Shown piece after piece: positions 8,752-16,998 of a stretch of DNA of 64,000 nt. The first letter of the stretch is position 1; the number at the start of each line of letters is the position of its first letter. A program made the position numbers and the translations under genes. The notes beneath the pieces are model-generated. The model was not told the origin of the DNA, did not search any database, and worked only from the letters and a program-made list of their open reading frames with translations. The DNA is taken from positions 33,043 to 97,042 of the forward strand of contig BNUH01000004.1 in the NCBI GenBank assembly GCA_025997215.1, given 5' to 3'. Source of the DNA: Clostridia bacterium. Its GTDB lineage: Bacteria > Bacillota_A > Clostridia > Christensenellales > Aristaeellaceae.

Positions 8752-9957
8752 TTACTGGAGCACCGCGATGGCGTCGGCGGCTTCCTGGGGCGTGGTTTCG
8801 CCGCGGGCCAGCTTGTTCAGCTGCTCGACCATCGGGTCATATAGGTTCATCAGGTTCGGCCAGATGAAGCGCGCGTCGGTGATGCGGCCTTCGTTCAGCG
8901 AGAGCATGTCGGTAACGCGCTCGTTCTTGAACGTGATCGGCGCGTTGATCATCGGGAAGAATCCCGTCGGCAGATAGTCGGCGGTGATCTGAGCGCCTTC
9001 GGGCGTCGCCAGCCATGCCAGGAACGCCTTCACTTCCTCGGGATGCTCCGTCTTGGTGTTGCCCGCGATGCCCATGTCAGGATGGAAGCACAGCGCGGCC
9101 TCGTGTCCTGCCGGCACCGGGAACGCGAACGAGCTCCAGTTGAGGCCGTACTCATCCTGGGTAACGCTGGACCAGGAACCGTCGATGACCATGGCGCACT
9201 GCCCGAGCGCGAGCATCATGACGCCGTCGTCATTGCCAAGGGCCTCGAAGCCGTCCGGGAAATATTTCGACAACTGCTGGAAGTCGGTGTAAGCCTGGAC
9301 GAACGCCTCGTCGTTGAGCTTCTTCTCACCGGATTCATAGAGCGCGCGGCTGTCAGCGCCGCCCACGTAGTTGGGCAGCATGCCCAGGAATACGCATTCC
9401 AGGATATCCCAGTTGCTGGCCAGGCCGTTGCCTAACGGCGTGATGCCCGCAGCCTGGAGCGCATCGCACACTGCTATGAATTCATCCCACGTCTGCGGGA
9501 TTTCCAGGCCGTTCTCGGCGAAGATATCGATGTTGTAGTAGACGACCTGGGAGACGGCGGCGAACGGTACGGCGAAGTAGGTGCCGTCCGTATTCTGCCA
9601 CGGCTCCAGGCTGGAAGCCACGAAGTTTTCCTTCAAGCCGGGGATGTCGGACACGTCCATCAGGAAGCCGTTCTCATACAGATCGCGGCCCGTGAAGTAC
9701 GACCGCGCGTACAGCAGGTCTGGGCCGATGCCGGCGTCCAGCTGGGTGCGCAACACAGAGTTATATTGAGCGGATGGGTTCGGCTGGAATACGATTTCAA
9801 CGCCCGTCGTCTCCTTGTACTGGGCGAGCAGCGCCTCGACCATGACCGAGTCGTCGACGCGCCAGGAACCCATGGTCAGGGATACGCCCTCGGCCAGCGC
9901 GAGCACCGGTGTGAGCGCTAGAGCCAGGATGATAAGCAGCGATAGGATTTTCCTCAT
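8752..9957 (-). CDS. Extracellular sugar-binding protein of the CUT1 ABC importer
   Basis: The receptor for the sugar importer, 401 residues from the Met at 9957. A signal peptide (residues 1-22, MRKILSLLIILALALTPVLA) is followed by an A-L-A/E cleavage site. No lipobox cysteine is seen, which is unusual for a Gram-positive binding protein and suggests anchoring by other means. The mature part fits the SBP_bac_1/MalE family, with features such as DAGIGPDLLYA and VPFAAVSQVVYYNIDIF. The start at 9957 is chosen because GAGGAGG lies just upstream; the frame is open for 36 more codons that look non-coding. Confidence 0.9.
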   Translation of the reverse strand: MRKILSLLIILALALTPVLALAEGVSLTMGSWRVDDSVMVEALLAQYKETTGVEIVFQPNPSAQYNSVLRTQLDAGIGPDLLYARSYFTGRDLYENGFLMDVSDIPGLKENFVASSLEPWQNTDGTYFAVPFAAVSQVVYYNIDIFAENGLEIPQTWDEFIAVCDALQAAGITPLGNGLASNWDILECVFLGMLPNYVGGADSRALYESGEKKLNDEAFVQAYTDFQQLSKYFPDGFEALGNDDGVMMLALGQCAMVIDGSWSSVTQDEYGLNWSSFAFPVPAGHEAALCFHPDMGIAGNTKTEHPEEVKAFLAWLATPEGAQITADYLPTGFFPMINAPITFKNERVTDMLSLNEGRITDARFIWPNLMNLYDPMVEQLNKLARGETTPQEAADAIAVLQ

Positions 9958-10008
9958 TGGATCAGCCTCCTCAATACTATTGGTCGATGTTCCCCAATGT
10001 ATATAAGT

Positions 10009-10037
10009 ACTATAGCATATTTTGTTGATTGATGCAA
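10009..10037 (-). promoter_or_regulatory. Sigma-A promoter of the sugar ABC operon
   Basis: On the minus strand TTGCAT (10037-10032), a 17-base spacer and TATAGT (10014-10009) lie about 50 bases before the binding-protein start. Confidence 0.6.
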
Positions 10038-10096
10038 GTAAGTGATGGACAATCCACGCAGACAACTTATGGTTCTTTTTTAATTCGTTGAGGGTC

Positions 10097-10125
10097 TTGT
10101 AAAATCACCAAAGATATAGTATAAT
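10097..10125 (+). promoter_or_regulatory. Sigma-A promoter of the caspase-like gene
   Basis: TTGTAA at 10097-10102 and TATAAT at 10120-10125 are separated by 17 bases. The leader then holds a GGTAAA/TTTACC inverted repeat (10132-10156) and GGAAGGAG before the ATG. Confidence 0.7.
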
Positions 10126-10185
10126 AATGGCGGTAAATGTCGAATCGCGCTTTACCATTCTTTGAATCATGGAAGGAGCTGAACC

Positions 10186-11742
10186 ATGCGTCAACGGATC
10201 GCCGCCGCGTTGCTGATGATTCTGCTCCTTATGGGTTTATATCCTATAGGTGTTGTAGGTGAATCCGCGCCGACCGACGCGGGTTCACCTAGTCCCATAT
10301 ACCGCGCGCTGTTGATCGCTTGCGACGAATATGTTACATATCCCAACACCGCACCGACCTCCCACAACAACCTGCTGGCTATGGAGTCGCTGCTGGAAAA
10401 TGACACGCGCTCATTCGCTATCCGCGTACAGGATGGCATCACCCAGAGCGCTGAGGCATTGGCGGCCGCAATCCGTTACGCTTTCAAGGACGCGGCCGAA
10501 AGCGACGTTTCCTATTTATATATCAGCGCGCACGGCAGCTTTAATTCGGACGTGGCGGACGCGGAAAGCCCCGAAGGCGAGCTGATTTTGTCGGATGGCA
10601 TGGAGGAAGCGCGAGTCAGCGCCACTGCCCTTCAATCCATGCTCGATCCGATCCCGGGCATAAAACTATTGATTGTAGACGCATGCAATTCGGGCGCACT
10701 GATTGGCAAGGGAATCTCGCCCAACGATGAACCTGACCGTCTCCCAGAATTATTCTCATCTGATAACTATAAAGCGCTTGTATCTTCCGGCGGCAGCGAA
10801 CCCTCCTGGTACTGGCTGTCGGACTCTGAAGGACCGCCGCTGGGCAGCTCATATTTCACGACGGCGCTGGCCGAGGGCGCGGGTTATCGGGGCGAGTATG
10901 CCGCCGACCGCAACCGCGACGGCAGCATCACCCTGGAGGAATTATACCAATATTTGCGCGTCAGTTATGCCGCCGCGACCGCGCAGGTTAAACCCTTGGA
11001 GGATGATTTCGTAGTATTCCAGTATGATTTGATGGAGGATGCGAAACCCGACGCACCGTTGAGCGGCTTCGTATTCGACCGGACGACGCTGGACGCCAGC
11101 TCGCCGAGGATCCACTTCTCATTCACGGTCAGCGAACCGACGCGTGTGGGATACCAGCTGGTTTTCATGCGGGACGGCGTGTGGAATTGGCAGGACGCGC
11201 AGGTCTGGCTGGATACCGACGATGATTCCGTCACAGAACATGGGCTGGTGTCGCCGGGACGCAAGCAGCGATCGTTATCATTGACGAATGTTTCTGAAAG
11301 CGATTGGGGTTACGCGCTGCTGAACATAATACGATATGAGAGCGGCCAGCCGATCGTCTGCGCCAGTCGGGTGATCTCCGTGCAGCCGCTCACGGGCGAG
11401 CCGCATTTGAGCGTGGCGCTCCCCACCCAGGCTACGGATGAGTACGACCCAACCGGCCCGCCGCTGACGGTGTGGGTTGGGCATTCGTTCCCGTGCACGC
11501 TGACCGTGACCGTCAAGCAATTATCGACCGATCGCACCGTGCGCTGGCTGTCCGTCAACCAACCCACGCGCCCGCAAGGATTGTCGCCCAACGGCAGCCT
11601 ATTCTATTGGGATGGCATGGATCAGAACGGCGCACGCGTCGAGCCGGGCGATTACCTGATAACTGCCGCAGCGCGCGTCGGTCAGAAGGGTTACTCCGCG
11701 TCGTATAAAATTTCTATTGTTAATACGGACGAAAAACCTTGA
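10186..11742 (+). CDS. Secreted caspase-family (C14) protease with FlgD-like C-terminal domain
   Basis: A 518-residue exported protein. After a signal peptide (about residues 1-25) comes a caspase/metacaspase-like domain (about 38-290) carrying both catalytic residues: His116 in YISAHGS and Cys167 in LLIVDACNSG. The C-terminal part (about 400-512) ends in WDGMDQNGARVEPGDYLI, the hallmark of FlgD-type immunoglobulin-like domains. Metacaspase-like enzymes usually cleave after basic residues, but the specificity here is unknown. It stands alone between divergent operons, with its own promoter. No sorting signal is visible, so it is probably released. Confidence 0.88.
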   Translation: MRQRIAAALLMILLLMGLYPIGVVGESAPTDAGSPSPIYRALLIACDEYVTYPNTAPTSHNNLLAMESLLENDTRSFAIRVQDGITQSAEALAAAIRYAFKDAAESDVSYLYISAHGSFNSDVADAESPEGELILSDGMEEARVSATALQSMLDPIPGIKLLIVDACNSGALIGKGISPNDEPDRLPELFSSDNYKALVSSGGSEPSWYWLSDSEGPPLGSSYFTTALAEGAGYRGEYAADRNRDGSITLEELYQYLRVSYAAATAQVKPLEDDFVVFQYDLMEDAKPDAPLSGFVFDRTTLDASSPRIHFSFTVSEPTRVGYQLVFMRDGVWNWQDAQVWLDTDDDSVTEHGLVSPGRKQRSLSLTNVSESDWGYALLNIIRYESGQPIVCASRVISVQPLTGEPHLSVALPTQATDEYDPTGPPLTVWVGHSFPCTLTVTVKQLSTDRTVRWLSVNQPTRPQGLSPNGSLFYWDGMDQNGARVEPGDYLITAAARVGQKGYSASYKISIVNTDEKP

Positions 11743-11767
11743 CAGTTTGCGGTTGAAATGATAATCT
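11739..11767 (+). promoter_or_regulatory. Promoter of rpmG-secE-nusG-rplKA
   Basis: TTGACA at 11739-11744 overlaps the stop codon of the preceding gene. After 17 bases comes TAATCT (11762-11767), a weaker -10 box. A TATAAT at 11786-11791 has no partner at proper distance. Confidence 0.5.
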
Positions 11768-11818
11768 AGTATGGCTGTGCTCTTATATAATACTGCCGGA
11801 AAGGAGCTGGGTTAGCTC

Positions 11819-11968
11819 ATGCGCGTCAATATTACCCTCGCTTGCGGTGAATGCAAGCAGCGCAACTACGCCACAATGAAGAATAAGAAGAACGACCCGG
11901 ATCGCATCGCCCTGAAGAAGTACTGCCGATTCTGCAAGAAGCACACCGAACACCGCGAGACCCGCTGA
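11819..11968 (+). CDS. rpmG: 50S ribosomal protein L33
   Basis: A 49-residue ribosomal protein beginning [17 protein letters not shown]. Two CxxC pairs (CGEC and CRFC) form the zinc site of the C+ type of L33. AAGGAG lies upstream at slightly long spacing. Location directly before secE and nusG is the standard Bacillota arrangement. Confidence 0.97.
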   Translation: MRVNITLACGECKQRNYATMKNKKNDPDRIALKKYCRFCKKHTEHRETR

Positions 11969-11992
11969 CGATTCGCAATCGGAGGAACGAGT

Positions 11993-12316
11993 ATGTCTGA
12001 GAAGAACGGCACGAATGGTTCCAATAAGGAAAGCAAGGCCCCGGATAAGACCAAGGCTGTCGCAACCAAGGCGCACGCGAATGTGAAGCTGAACGGCTGG
12101 CAGCGCTTCACGAAGGGCCTGGCCGCAATACCGCAGCGGATCAAGAAATCCGTGATGAATACGGTCGCCGAACTGAAGAAGGTCACCTGGCCGACTCGAC
12201 AGGATCTGATCAATTATTCGCTCGTGGTCATCGTATTCATGGTGTTCATGGCAATATTGGTCGGTGTGCTGGATCTTGGCGCGTCCGCGCTGGTCAAGCT
12301 GATTGTCCGGCTATAA
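11993..12316 (+). CDS. secE: Preprotein translocase subunit SecE
   Basis: SecE clamps the SecY channel in the membrane. The protein has 107 residues: a charged, lysine-rich N-terminal extension of about 45 residues, the conserved amphipathic helix AELKKVTWPTRQDL, and a single membrane segment (about 77-100). GGAGG precedes the ATG at 11993. It lies between rpmG and nusG, as expected. Confidence 0.97.
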   Translation: MSEKNGTNGSNKESKAPDKTKAVATKAHANVKLNGWQRFTKGLAAIPQRIKKSVMNTVAELKKVTWPTRQDLINYSLVVIVFMVFMAILVGVLDLGASALVKLIVRL

Positions 12317-12336
12317 ATCTGGGATGCGGGTGAAAT

Positions 12337-12876
12337 ATGGCAGATCAAGAGAATACTAACATCCTGGAGTGGTACGTCGCGCACACCTATTCCGGATACG
12401 AAAACAAAGTTAAGGCCAACCTTGAAAAGGCTGTCGAAAACAACGGCATGCAGGATTTGATCCACGATGTCGTGGTGCCTGTGGAAGAGGTTGACGAGGT
12501 CAAGAACGGCAAGCGGCGCACGGTCGCGCACAAACTCTACCCGGGTTATGTGCTGGTGCACATGATCATGACGGATGAGAGCTGGTATATCGTGCGCAAC
12601 ACCCGCGGCGTAACGGGCTTTGTCGGCCCCGGATCCAAACCCATCCCCCTGACCGAGGAAGAGGTGGCGAACATGGTCGGCGGCGGGCATCTGGCCAGCA
12701 TCATGGTCAATGTGTCGCTGGGCGAGAATGTGCGCATACTTTCCGGTCCGCTGGAGAATTTCACAGGCGTGGTCGAGGATATCGACAGCGTTCGCATGAA
12801 GGTGCGCGTAAAGGTATCCATGTTCGGCCGCGACACGCCCATCGAGCTGGAGTACGACCAGGTCGAAAGGGCTTAA
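12337..12876 (+). CDS. nusG: Transcription termination/antitermination protein NusG
   Basis: NusG binds RNA polymerase and modulates pausing and termination. The NGN domain (WYVAHTYSGYENKVKANLEK, residues 8-27, through VRNTRGVTGFVGPG) is followed by a KOW domain containing NFTGVVEDID near residue 145. Length 179 is normal. It sits between secE and rplK. Confidence 0.98.
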   Translation: MADQENTNILEWYVAHTYSGYENKVKANLEKAVENNGMQDLIHDVVVPVEEVDEVKNGKRRTVAHKLYPGYVLVHMIMTDESWYIVRNTRGVTGFVGPGSKPIPLTEEEVANMVGGGHLASIMVNVSLGENVRILSGPLENFTGVVEDIDSVRMKVRVKVSMFGRDTPIELEYDQVERA

Positions 12877-12957
12877 ACCAGGCGCACCCCCTGGGTTGGG
12901 GAGTGGGAGGAACCGCATCCGGTTCCGCTCGACCACATTATGTAGGAGGAATGTCCC

Positions 12958-13383
12958 ATGGCCAAAAAAGTTACGGCCGTCGTGAAGCTGCAGCTCAACG
13001 CCGGCAAAGCCACGCCCGCGCCGCCAGTCGGCTCGGCATTAGGCCCAACGGGTATCAACATACCAGGATTCTGCAAGGAATTCAACGAGCGCACGGCGAA
13101 ACAGGCGGGGATGATTATTCCTGCCGTCATAACGGTTTATTCGGACCGTTCATTCGCGTTCATACTTAAAACGCCGCCCGCGCCCGTCTTGATAAAGAAA
13201 GCGCTCAACATCGAACACGGCTCGGCCAAACCCAACAAGGATAAGGTCGGCAAGATCACCCAAGCCCAGCTGCGCGAGATCGCGGAGCTGAAGATGCAGG
13301 ACTTGAACGCGGCCACAATCGAGACCGCGATTAGCATGATAGCCGGGACTGCCCGCTCGATGGGCATCACGGCGGAAGCGTAA
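12958..13383 (+). CDS. rplK: 50S ribosomal protein L11
   Basis: L11 forms the stalk base of the large subunit with 23S rRNA and contacts translational GTPases. The N-terminal domain shows [24 protein letters not shown], and the C-terminal rRNA-binding domain ends with GTARSMGI. Length 141 is standard. GTAGGAGG precedes the ATG. A small hairpin (GGAACCG/CGGTTCC) lies in the nusG-rplK gap. Confidence 0.98.
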   Translation: MAKKVTAVVKLQLNAGKATPAPPVGSALGPTGINIPGFCKEFNERTAKQAGMIIPAVITVYSDRSFAFILKTPPAPVLIKKALNIEHGSAKPNKDKVGKITQAQLREIAELKMQDLNAATIETAISMIAGTARSMGITAEA

Positions 13384-13396
13384 GGAGGCGGTAACG

Positions 13397-14083
13397 ATGA
13401 CGCATGGCAAGAAATACCAGGACAGCCGCAAGCTGATCGACCGCCTGACCGCATATGATCCGACGGACGCCATTGCGCTGGCGAAGCAGACCTCCAAGGC
13501 GAAATTCGACGAAACTATCGAGATCAGCATTCGCCTGGGCGTTGATCCTCGCCACGCGGATCAGCAGGTTCGCGGCGCAGTCGTGTTGCCTCACGGCACG
13601 GGCAAAGTCGTGCGCGTGCTGGTTATAGCCAAGGGCGATAAGGCCAAGGAAGCCGAGGCCGCCGGCGCGGATTTCGTCGGCGCGGAGGACATGGTCGCCA
13701 AAATCCAGGGGAACTGGTTCGGGTTTGACGCGTGCGTTGCGACACCTGACATGATGGGCTTAGTCGGACGCTTGGGCCGTATCCTCGGCCCGAAGGGTTT
13801 GATGCCAAACCCCAAGTCGGGCACGGTCACGATGGATATCGCACGCGCGATCGCCGATATCAAGGCTGGTAAAGTCGAATACCGCGTGGATAAGACCTCG
13901 ATCATTCACTGCCCGATAGGTAAGGCGTCATTCGACAGCGAAAAGTTGGGCGAAAACCTTAATGTTTTGATGGATGCTGTTGTGAAGGCGAAGCCGTCGG
14001 CAGCCAAGGGGACTTATCTCCGGTCGGTTGTATTGTCTGCGACAATGGGGCCTGGGATTAAGGTGAATCCTTTGAAATTCTAG
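13397..14083 (+). CDS. rplA: 50S ribosomal protein L1
   Basis: L1 forms the mobile L1 stalk that handles exiting tRNA and commonly represses its own mRNA. The protein has 228 residues with the family motif [21 protein letters not shown] (about 116-136) and the ending [17 protein letters not shown]. It follows rplK by 13 bases. In most bacteria rplJ comes next; here the region ends, and rplJ-rplL lie 48 kb away on the other strand. Confidence 0.98.
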   Translation: MTHGKKYQDSRKLIDRLTAYDPTDAIALAKQTSKAKFDETIEISIRLGVDPRHADQQVRGAVVLPHGTGKVVRVLVIAKGDKAKEAEAAGADFVGAEDMVAKIQGNWFGFDACVATPDMMGLVGRLGRILGPKGLMPNPKSGTVTMDIARAIADIKAGKVEYRVDKTSIIHCPIGKASFDSEKLGENLNVLMDAVVKAKPSAAKGTYLRSVVLSATMGPGIKVNPLKF

Positions 14084-14110
14084 TCTTTCGCCTTCGGGGG
14101 TTTGGTTCGT

Positions 14111-14152
14111 CCTCTGCGGAGGGGCTTGCCCCAACTGTGGTTGGGGCAGCCC
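14111..14152. terminator. Hairpin region after rplA
   Basis: CCTC/GGAGG (14111-14122) is followed by a longer stem, GGGC..GCCCCAAC (14122-14135) with GTTGGGGC.GCCC (14140-14152), closing a TGTG loop. No T-tract follows on either strand. It lies between the convergent rplA and SH3b genes and may act as a bidirectional barrier. Confidence 0.4.
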
Positions 14153-14200
14153 GCCCGCAGGCGACGAGATTTGCGTTCCTGCCAACACGCCGGGGGTTTG

Positions 14201-15328
14201 TCACTTCAGCGCGTCCGCTGTGACGAACCCCCGGAATATTCCCGCGCTCGCCACGCCGTCGATGTATATCCACGTCGTGCCGTTGTTCACTAGCCTCGCC
14301 AGCGCCGTCACGTGCGCACCGGAGCTTAGGGTTAACAGGGTGGCTTGCTTGGCCATCGGATCGTCGGTTACGTTGACCTTGCGCGTCGTCACGGCAGGCA
14401 CGTTCCCCCAGCGGGGTTCCAGGTCGGGCATTATGGGATCCTCGGCCAAGATTGCGTCGTTATCCACCCAGCCGATGCGGTTGCCGCCGGAGGTCAGCGT
14501 GTACGCGATCAGCGAATAATTCGTGCGGTCTGTGAGGTTCCAATCAGACTTACCATATATGTAAAATGTGGAATCCATCCCCACCGTGGCCTTGCCGTTC
14601 GCGCCCTGGATGGAATACCTGCTCGGCGCGCTGTATACGGGCATCGACAGCCCTGATATGCTCGGATGCCCCACCTTCCTATTGGAGGGAAAACTGGGCA
14701 GACTGGCCAGCGAACCCGAGTTGCCCGAGCCTGTGGAACCGCCTGTACCGGGCGATCCGTTGCTGCCGCTGCCCGTGCCGCTGGACAATATCTCCGCGTA
14801 GCTTACGTTAATATAACCAACGCTGTTCCCGGCCCTCACATGGTACCAGTTACCAGCATTGCCCAGCACCGAAATCACCAGGCCGGGGTTCAACCTCGTA
14901 ACGACCTGCGAGCCGATGTCCGCCCTGGAGCGCAGGTTGACGGAAGCGCTGCCCGTCACGATCGCTTGCGGCGGCACGTAGGGCGTCGTGCCCTCGCCGC
15001 CGCGCAGTAGGAATTTGCTCTGCATATACCCGACGGTTTGGCCGATGCGCACCTGCCACCATTGAGTGCCGTAGGCGTTATCCTGCAGCACCTCCACCAC
15101 CACACCGTTGTAATATTTTCCCAATGAAGCAGCGCTGGTACTGGGCGAGGCGCGGAGATTCAAGCGGTCGGCGTGGTTGGGATTGTTAACAACCGCCGTG
15201 CTTGAGAAGAGTGGGTATGTTGTTACCTCGAATGACGATGTCGCAATCGCGCCCGGCGTTAGGGCTAGGCTCAACAGGCAAATCACCGTAGCCATCACAG
15301 TCATACGCAATAATAATGAGCGTTTCAT
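14201..15328 (-). CDS. Exported protein with two bacterial SH3 (SH3b) domains
   Basis: A 375-residue exported protein. A signal peptide (about 1-29) is followed by a first SH3b domain (about 45-110; NHADRLNLRASPSTSAASLGKY) and a second (about 124-180; ASVNLRSRADIGSQVVTRLNPG). After a glycine/serine-rich linker (about 182-208), a C-terminal region of about 165 residues includes another SH3-like stretch. SH3b domains usually bind peptidoglycan peptides, so a cell-wall role is inferred. No enzymatic domain is visible. A paralogue lies at 15944-16981; the two differ in the C-terminal half. Confidence 0.85.
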   Translation of the reverse strand: MKRSLLLRMTVMATVICLLSLALTPGAIATSSFEVTTYPLFSSTAVVNNPNHADRLNLRASPSTSAASLGKYYNGVVVEVLQDNAYGTQWWQVRIGQTVGYMQSKFLLRGGEGTTPYVPPQAIVTGSASVNLRSRADIGSQVVTRLNPGLVISVLGNAGNWYHVRAGNSVGYINVSYAEILSSGTGSGSNGSPGTGGSTGSGNSGSLASLPSFPSNRKVGHPSISGLSMPVYSAPSRYSIQGANGKATVGMDSTFYIYGKSDWNLTDRTNYSLIAYTLTSGGNRIGWVDNDAILAEDPIMPDLEPRWGNVPAVTTRKVNVTDDPMAKQATLLTLSSGAHVTALARLVNNGTTWIYIDGVASAGIFRGFVTADALK

Positions 15329-15471
15329 AATCGTATCCTCCTGTCGCAGGTGTTATACGTTACCAAATATTGTAACAAAGATTTGACGTATTCACCGTCA
15401 ACTATCTTCCAATTTGTAAAAAATAATGTGATAAACTTCTCAAAAATAACACATCGAACAGACCTGCCGAC

Positions 15472-15479
15472 CATATAAT
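15472..15479 (+). promoter_or_regulatory. Possible sigma-E/sigma-K -10 box before the small membrane protein and spoVM-like gene
   Basis: CATATAAT matches the mother-cell sigma -10 consensus CATANNNT and has no sigma-A -35 partner. The -35 match for sigma-E is weak. It is relevant because a spoVM-like gene follows. Confidence 0.3.
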
Positions 15480-15488
15480 GCAACTGGG

Positions 15489-15749
15489 GTGATCATTTTG
15501 CAGTATGGCAGAACCAAACCCAAGGCCCGGCGCCATTCAAGCGCCGTATTTCCCTACCATCCGCGCGACGCGCGGAAGGCCGCGCGCGTTTGCCCTGTGC
15601 GCAAGACATACCCCAACAGCCGCACGGGTACATACCTGACCATACTGGGCTTGATCGTTCTATTCCTTTTCGCCCCGGTGTGGGTATGGGTCATCTCGAT
15701 CGGCGTAGCGCTGATCTTGACGGGTTTCCATTTTATGGGTAAGGACTAA
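15489..15749 (+). CDS. Small single-pass membrane protein, function unknown
   Basis: An 86-residue frame with a very basic N-terminal half (many Arg/Lys, HPRDARKAARV) and one C-terminal hydrophobic helix (YLTILGLIVLFLFAPVWVWVISIGVALILTG, about 49-79) ending in HFMGKD. The GTG at 15489 has no room for a ribosome binding site, whereas a TTG at 15498 sits after GGGGTGAT, so the protein may be three residues shorter. I do not recognise a family. It lies 49 bases before the spoVM-like gene, in the same direction, and may share its transcript. Confidence 0.55.
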   Translation: MIILQYGRTKPKARRHSSAVFPYHPRDARKAARVCPVRKTYPNSRTGTYLTILGLIVLFLFAPVWVWVISIGVALILTGFHFMGKD

Positions 15750-15798
15750 CAAACGAGCTTACAACCAACTCACTACCAAATCAAAGGAGGGTTTCGGC

Positions 15799-15879
15799 AT
15801 GAAGATACGGATGGTTTGCTTCCATGCGCCCAGGATTCTAAGGGGAATTCTACGCGTTTTCGCGAAAAAGAACGCCTAA
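15799..15879 (+). CDS. spoVM: SpoVM-like 26-residue sporulation peptide
   Basis: AAAGGAGG and an eight-base spacer precede an ATG opening a 26-codon frame (MKIRMVCFHAPRILRGILRV, then six residues ending in KKNA). SpoVM of B. subtilis is also 26 residues: an amphipathic helix that recognises the convex forespore membrane and recruits the coat ATPase SpoIVA. The core P-R-I-L-x-G-I-L-R aligns with the B. subtilis core P-K-F-L-x-G-I-V-R, including the functionally important proline, glycine and arginine. The proline is two places later than in B. subtilis, and cysteine 7 is unusual. Identification rests on length, the core motif, the perfect ribosome binding site and the sporulating context. Confidence 0.65.
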   Translation: MKIRMVCFHAPRILRGILRVFAKKNA

Positions 15880-15902
15880 CGCTACTATTTGACCTTGACT
15901 AT

Positions 15903-15928
15903 GACGGACACGGCATGCCGTGTCCGTC
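15903..15928. terminator. Perfect 26-bp palindrome between convergent genes
   Basis: GACGGACACGGCA (15903-15915) is followed directly by its reverse complement (15916-15928). It lies between the convergent spoVM-like gene and the SH3b gene at 15944, the usual place of a bidirectional terminator. T-tracts are poor on both sides. Confidence 0.55.
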
Positions 15929-15943
15929 TAACAGACCCGTTAA

Positions 15944-16981
15944 TTATTGAAAACTTGACGTCTTTGAGTTAATGTATCCCGTCACCGTCGTCGAGCCGCT
16001 CACCCGGACATGCCACCAGCCGTCCGCGCGTTCGCCCAACACCTGAATCGTCACGCTGGTGCCGAACGTCAGCGCCGCACCGCGCGCGCCTTTAACCTTT
16101 TCAGCGTTGGCGGTGGGCTGCATGTTGAGCGTCCACGACGCCGACCTGTTGCGTTTGGTGGGTACGCGTGACGTCACCTTGCCGCCCGCGCTGCCGAATG
16201 CGAGGTACTTGCTCATCATGTAGCCTTCGGCCACACCGCTGCCGCTAAGCCCCACGCGCACCTTCACCCACTCGCCGTTGGCGATGCCGAGCACCCTCAC
16301 CTGCACGCCGTTGTAATATCTTGCCAATATTGTGCCAGATGAACTGGGCGTTGAGCGCAGATTCAGGCGGTCGGACTGGACGGGATTATTAACGACGGCA
16401 GTGCCGCCGATGGCGATTGTACCGTTATTGGATGAAGATGATCCGCCGGAGCCGCTTGAACCGGTTCCGCTTGCCGACGTCGACAGTATGCTCGACTTGA
16501 CGAACCCGCCGCGTCCGCTGCCATCCAGCAGACCGATGTGCGACCAGTCGCCCGCGACGCCCTTTACCTCAACCTTGGTGCCCTTCTTGATGGCCGAGCC
16601 GGAGGTGCCGCTGGTTGAGTTGGGGCGGTAGCGCAGCTTCTCATTGGCTGCGACCACGTACATGGTGGATTTAGCCGAGCGCACGTTGGCGATGAATGGG
16701 CCTGTCGCCAGATAATCCGTGGACATGTAGCCCTGGATATTGTCGATACTTACATAAGCCCAGCCCGCCGGACCATACGAAATCACCTTAACCTCTGTGC
16801 CATTGTAATATCTGCACAGATATGGCGCGGTCGTCTTGGGTTGGGTGCGCAGGTTCAGACGGTCTGCTGTGTTCGTGTTACTCACGACTGCGGTATCGAC
16901 GTAAGCCAGCGCGTAACTCGCGGGCATCAATCCGGCGAGCATCAAAGCGCACAGCGCGAATGCCAGCAGCTTCTTGAACAT
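15944..16981 (-). CDS. Exported protein with three to four SH3b domains
   Basis: A 345-residue exported protein with a signal peptide (about 1-26), SH3b domains at about 33-92 (NTADRLNLRTQPKTTAPYLCRYYNG) and 105-168, a Gly/Ser linker (about 172-188), another SH3b at about 192-260 (QSDRLNLRSTPSSSGTILARYYNG) and a final SH3-like unit at about 275-345. The DRLNLR-x-(S/Q)P pattern is shared with the paralogue at 14201-15328, which points to duplication. The likely role is peptidoglycan binding; there is no catalytic domain. It starts 17 bases after the MFS gene, so it is probably the last gene of an hpf-MFS-SH3b transcript. Confidence 0.85.
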   Translation of the reverse strand: MFKKLLAFALCALMLAGLMPASYALAYVDTAVVSNTNTADRLNLRTQPKTTAPYLCRYYNGTEVKVISYGPAGWAYVSIDNIQGYMSTDYLATGPFIANVRSAKSTMYVVAANEKLRYRPNSTSGTSGSAIKKGTKVEVKGVAGDWSHIGLLDGSGRGGFVKSSILSTSASGTGSSGSGGSSSSNNGTIAIGGTAVVNNPVQSDRLNLRSTPSSSGTILARYYNGVQVRVLGIANGEWVKVRVGLSGSGVAEGYMMSKYLAFGSAGGKVTSRVPTKRNRSASWTLNMQPTANAEKVKGARGAALTFGTSVTIQVLGERADGWWHVRVSGSTTVTGYINSKTSSFQ

Positions 16982-16998
16982 TAGCCCTCACCCTTTCG

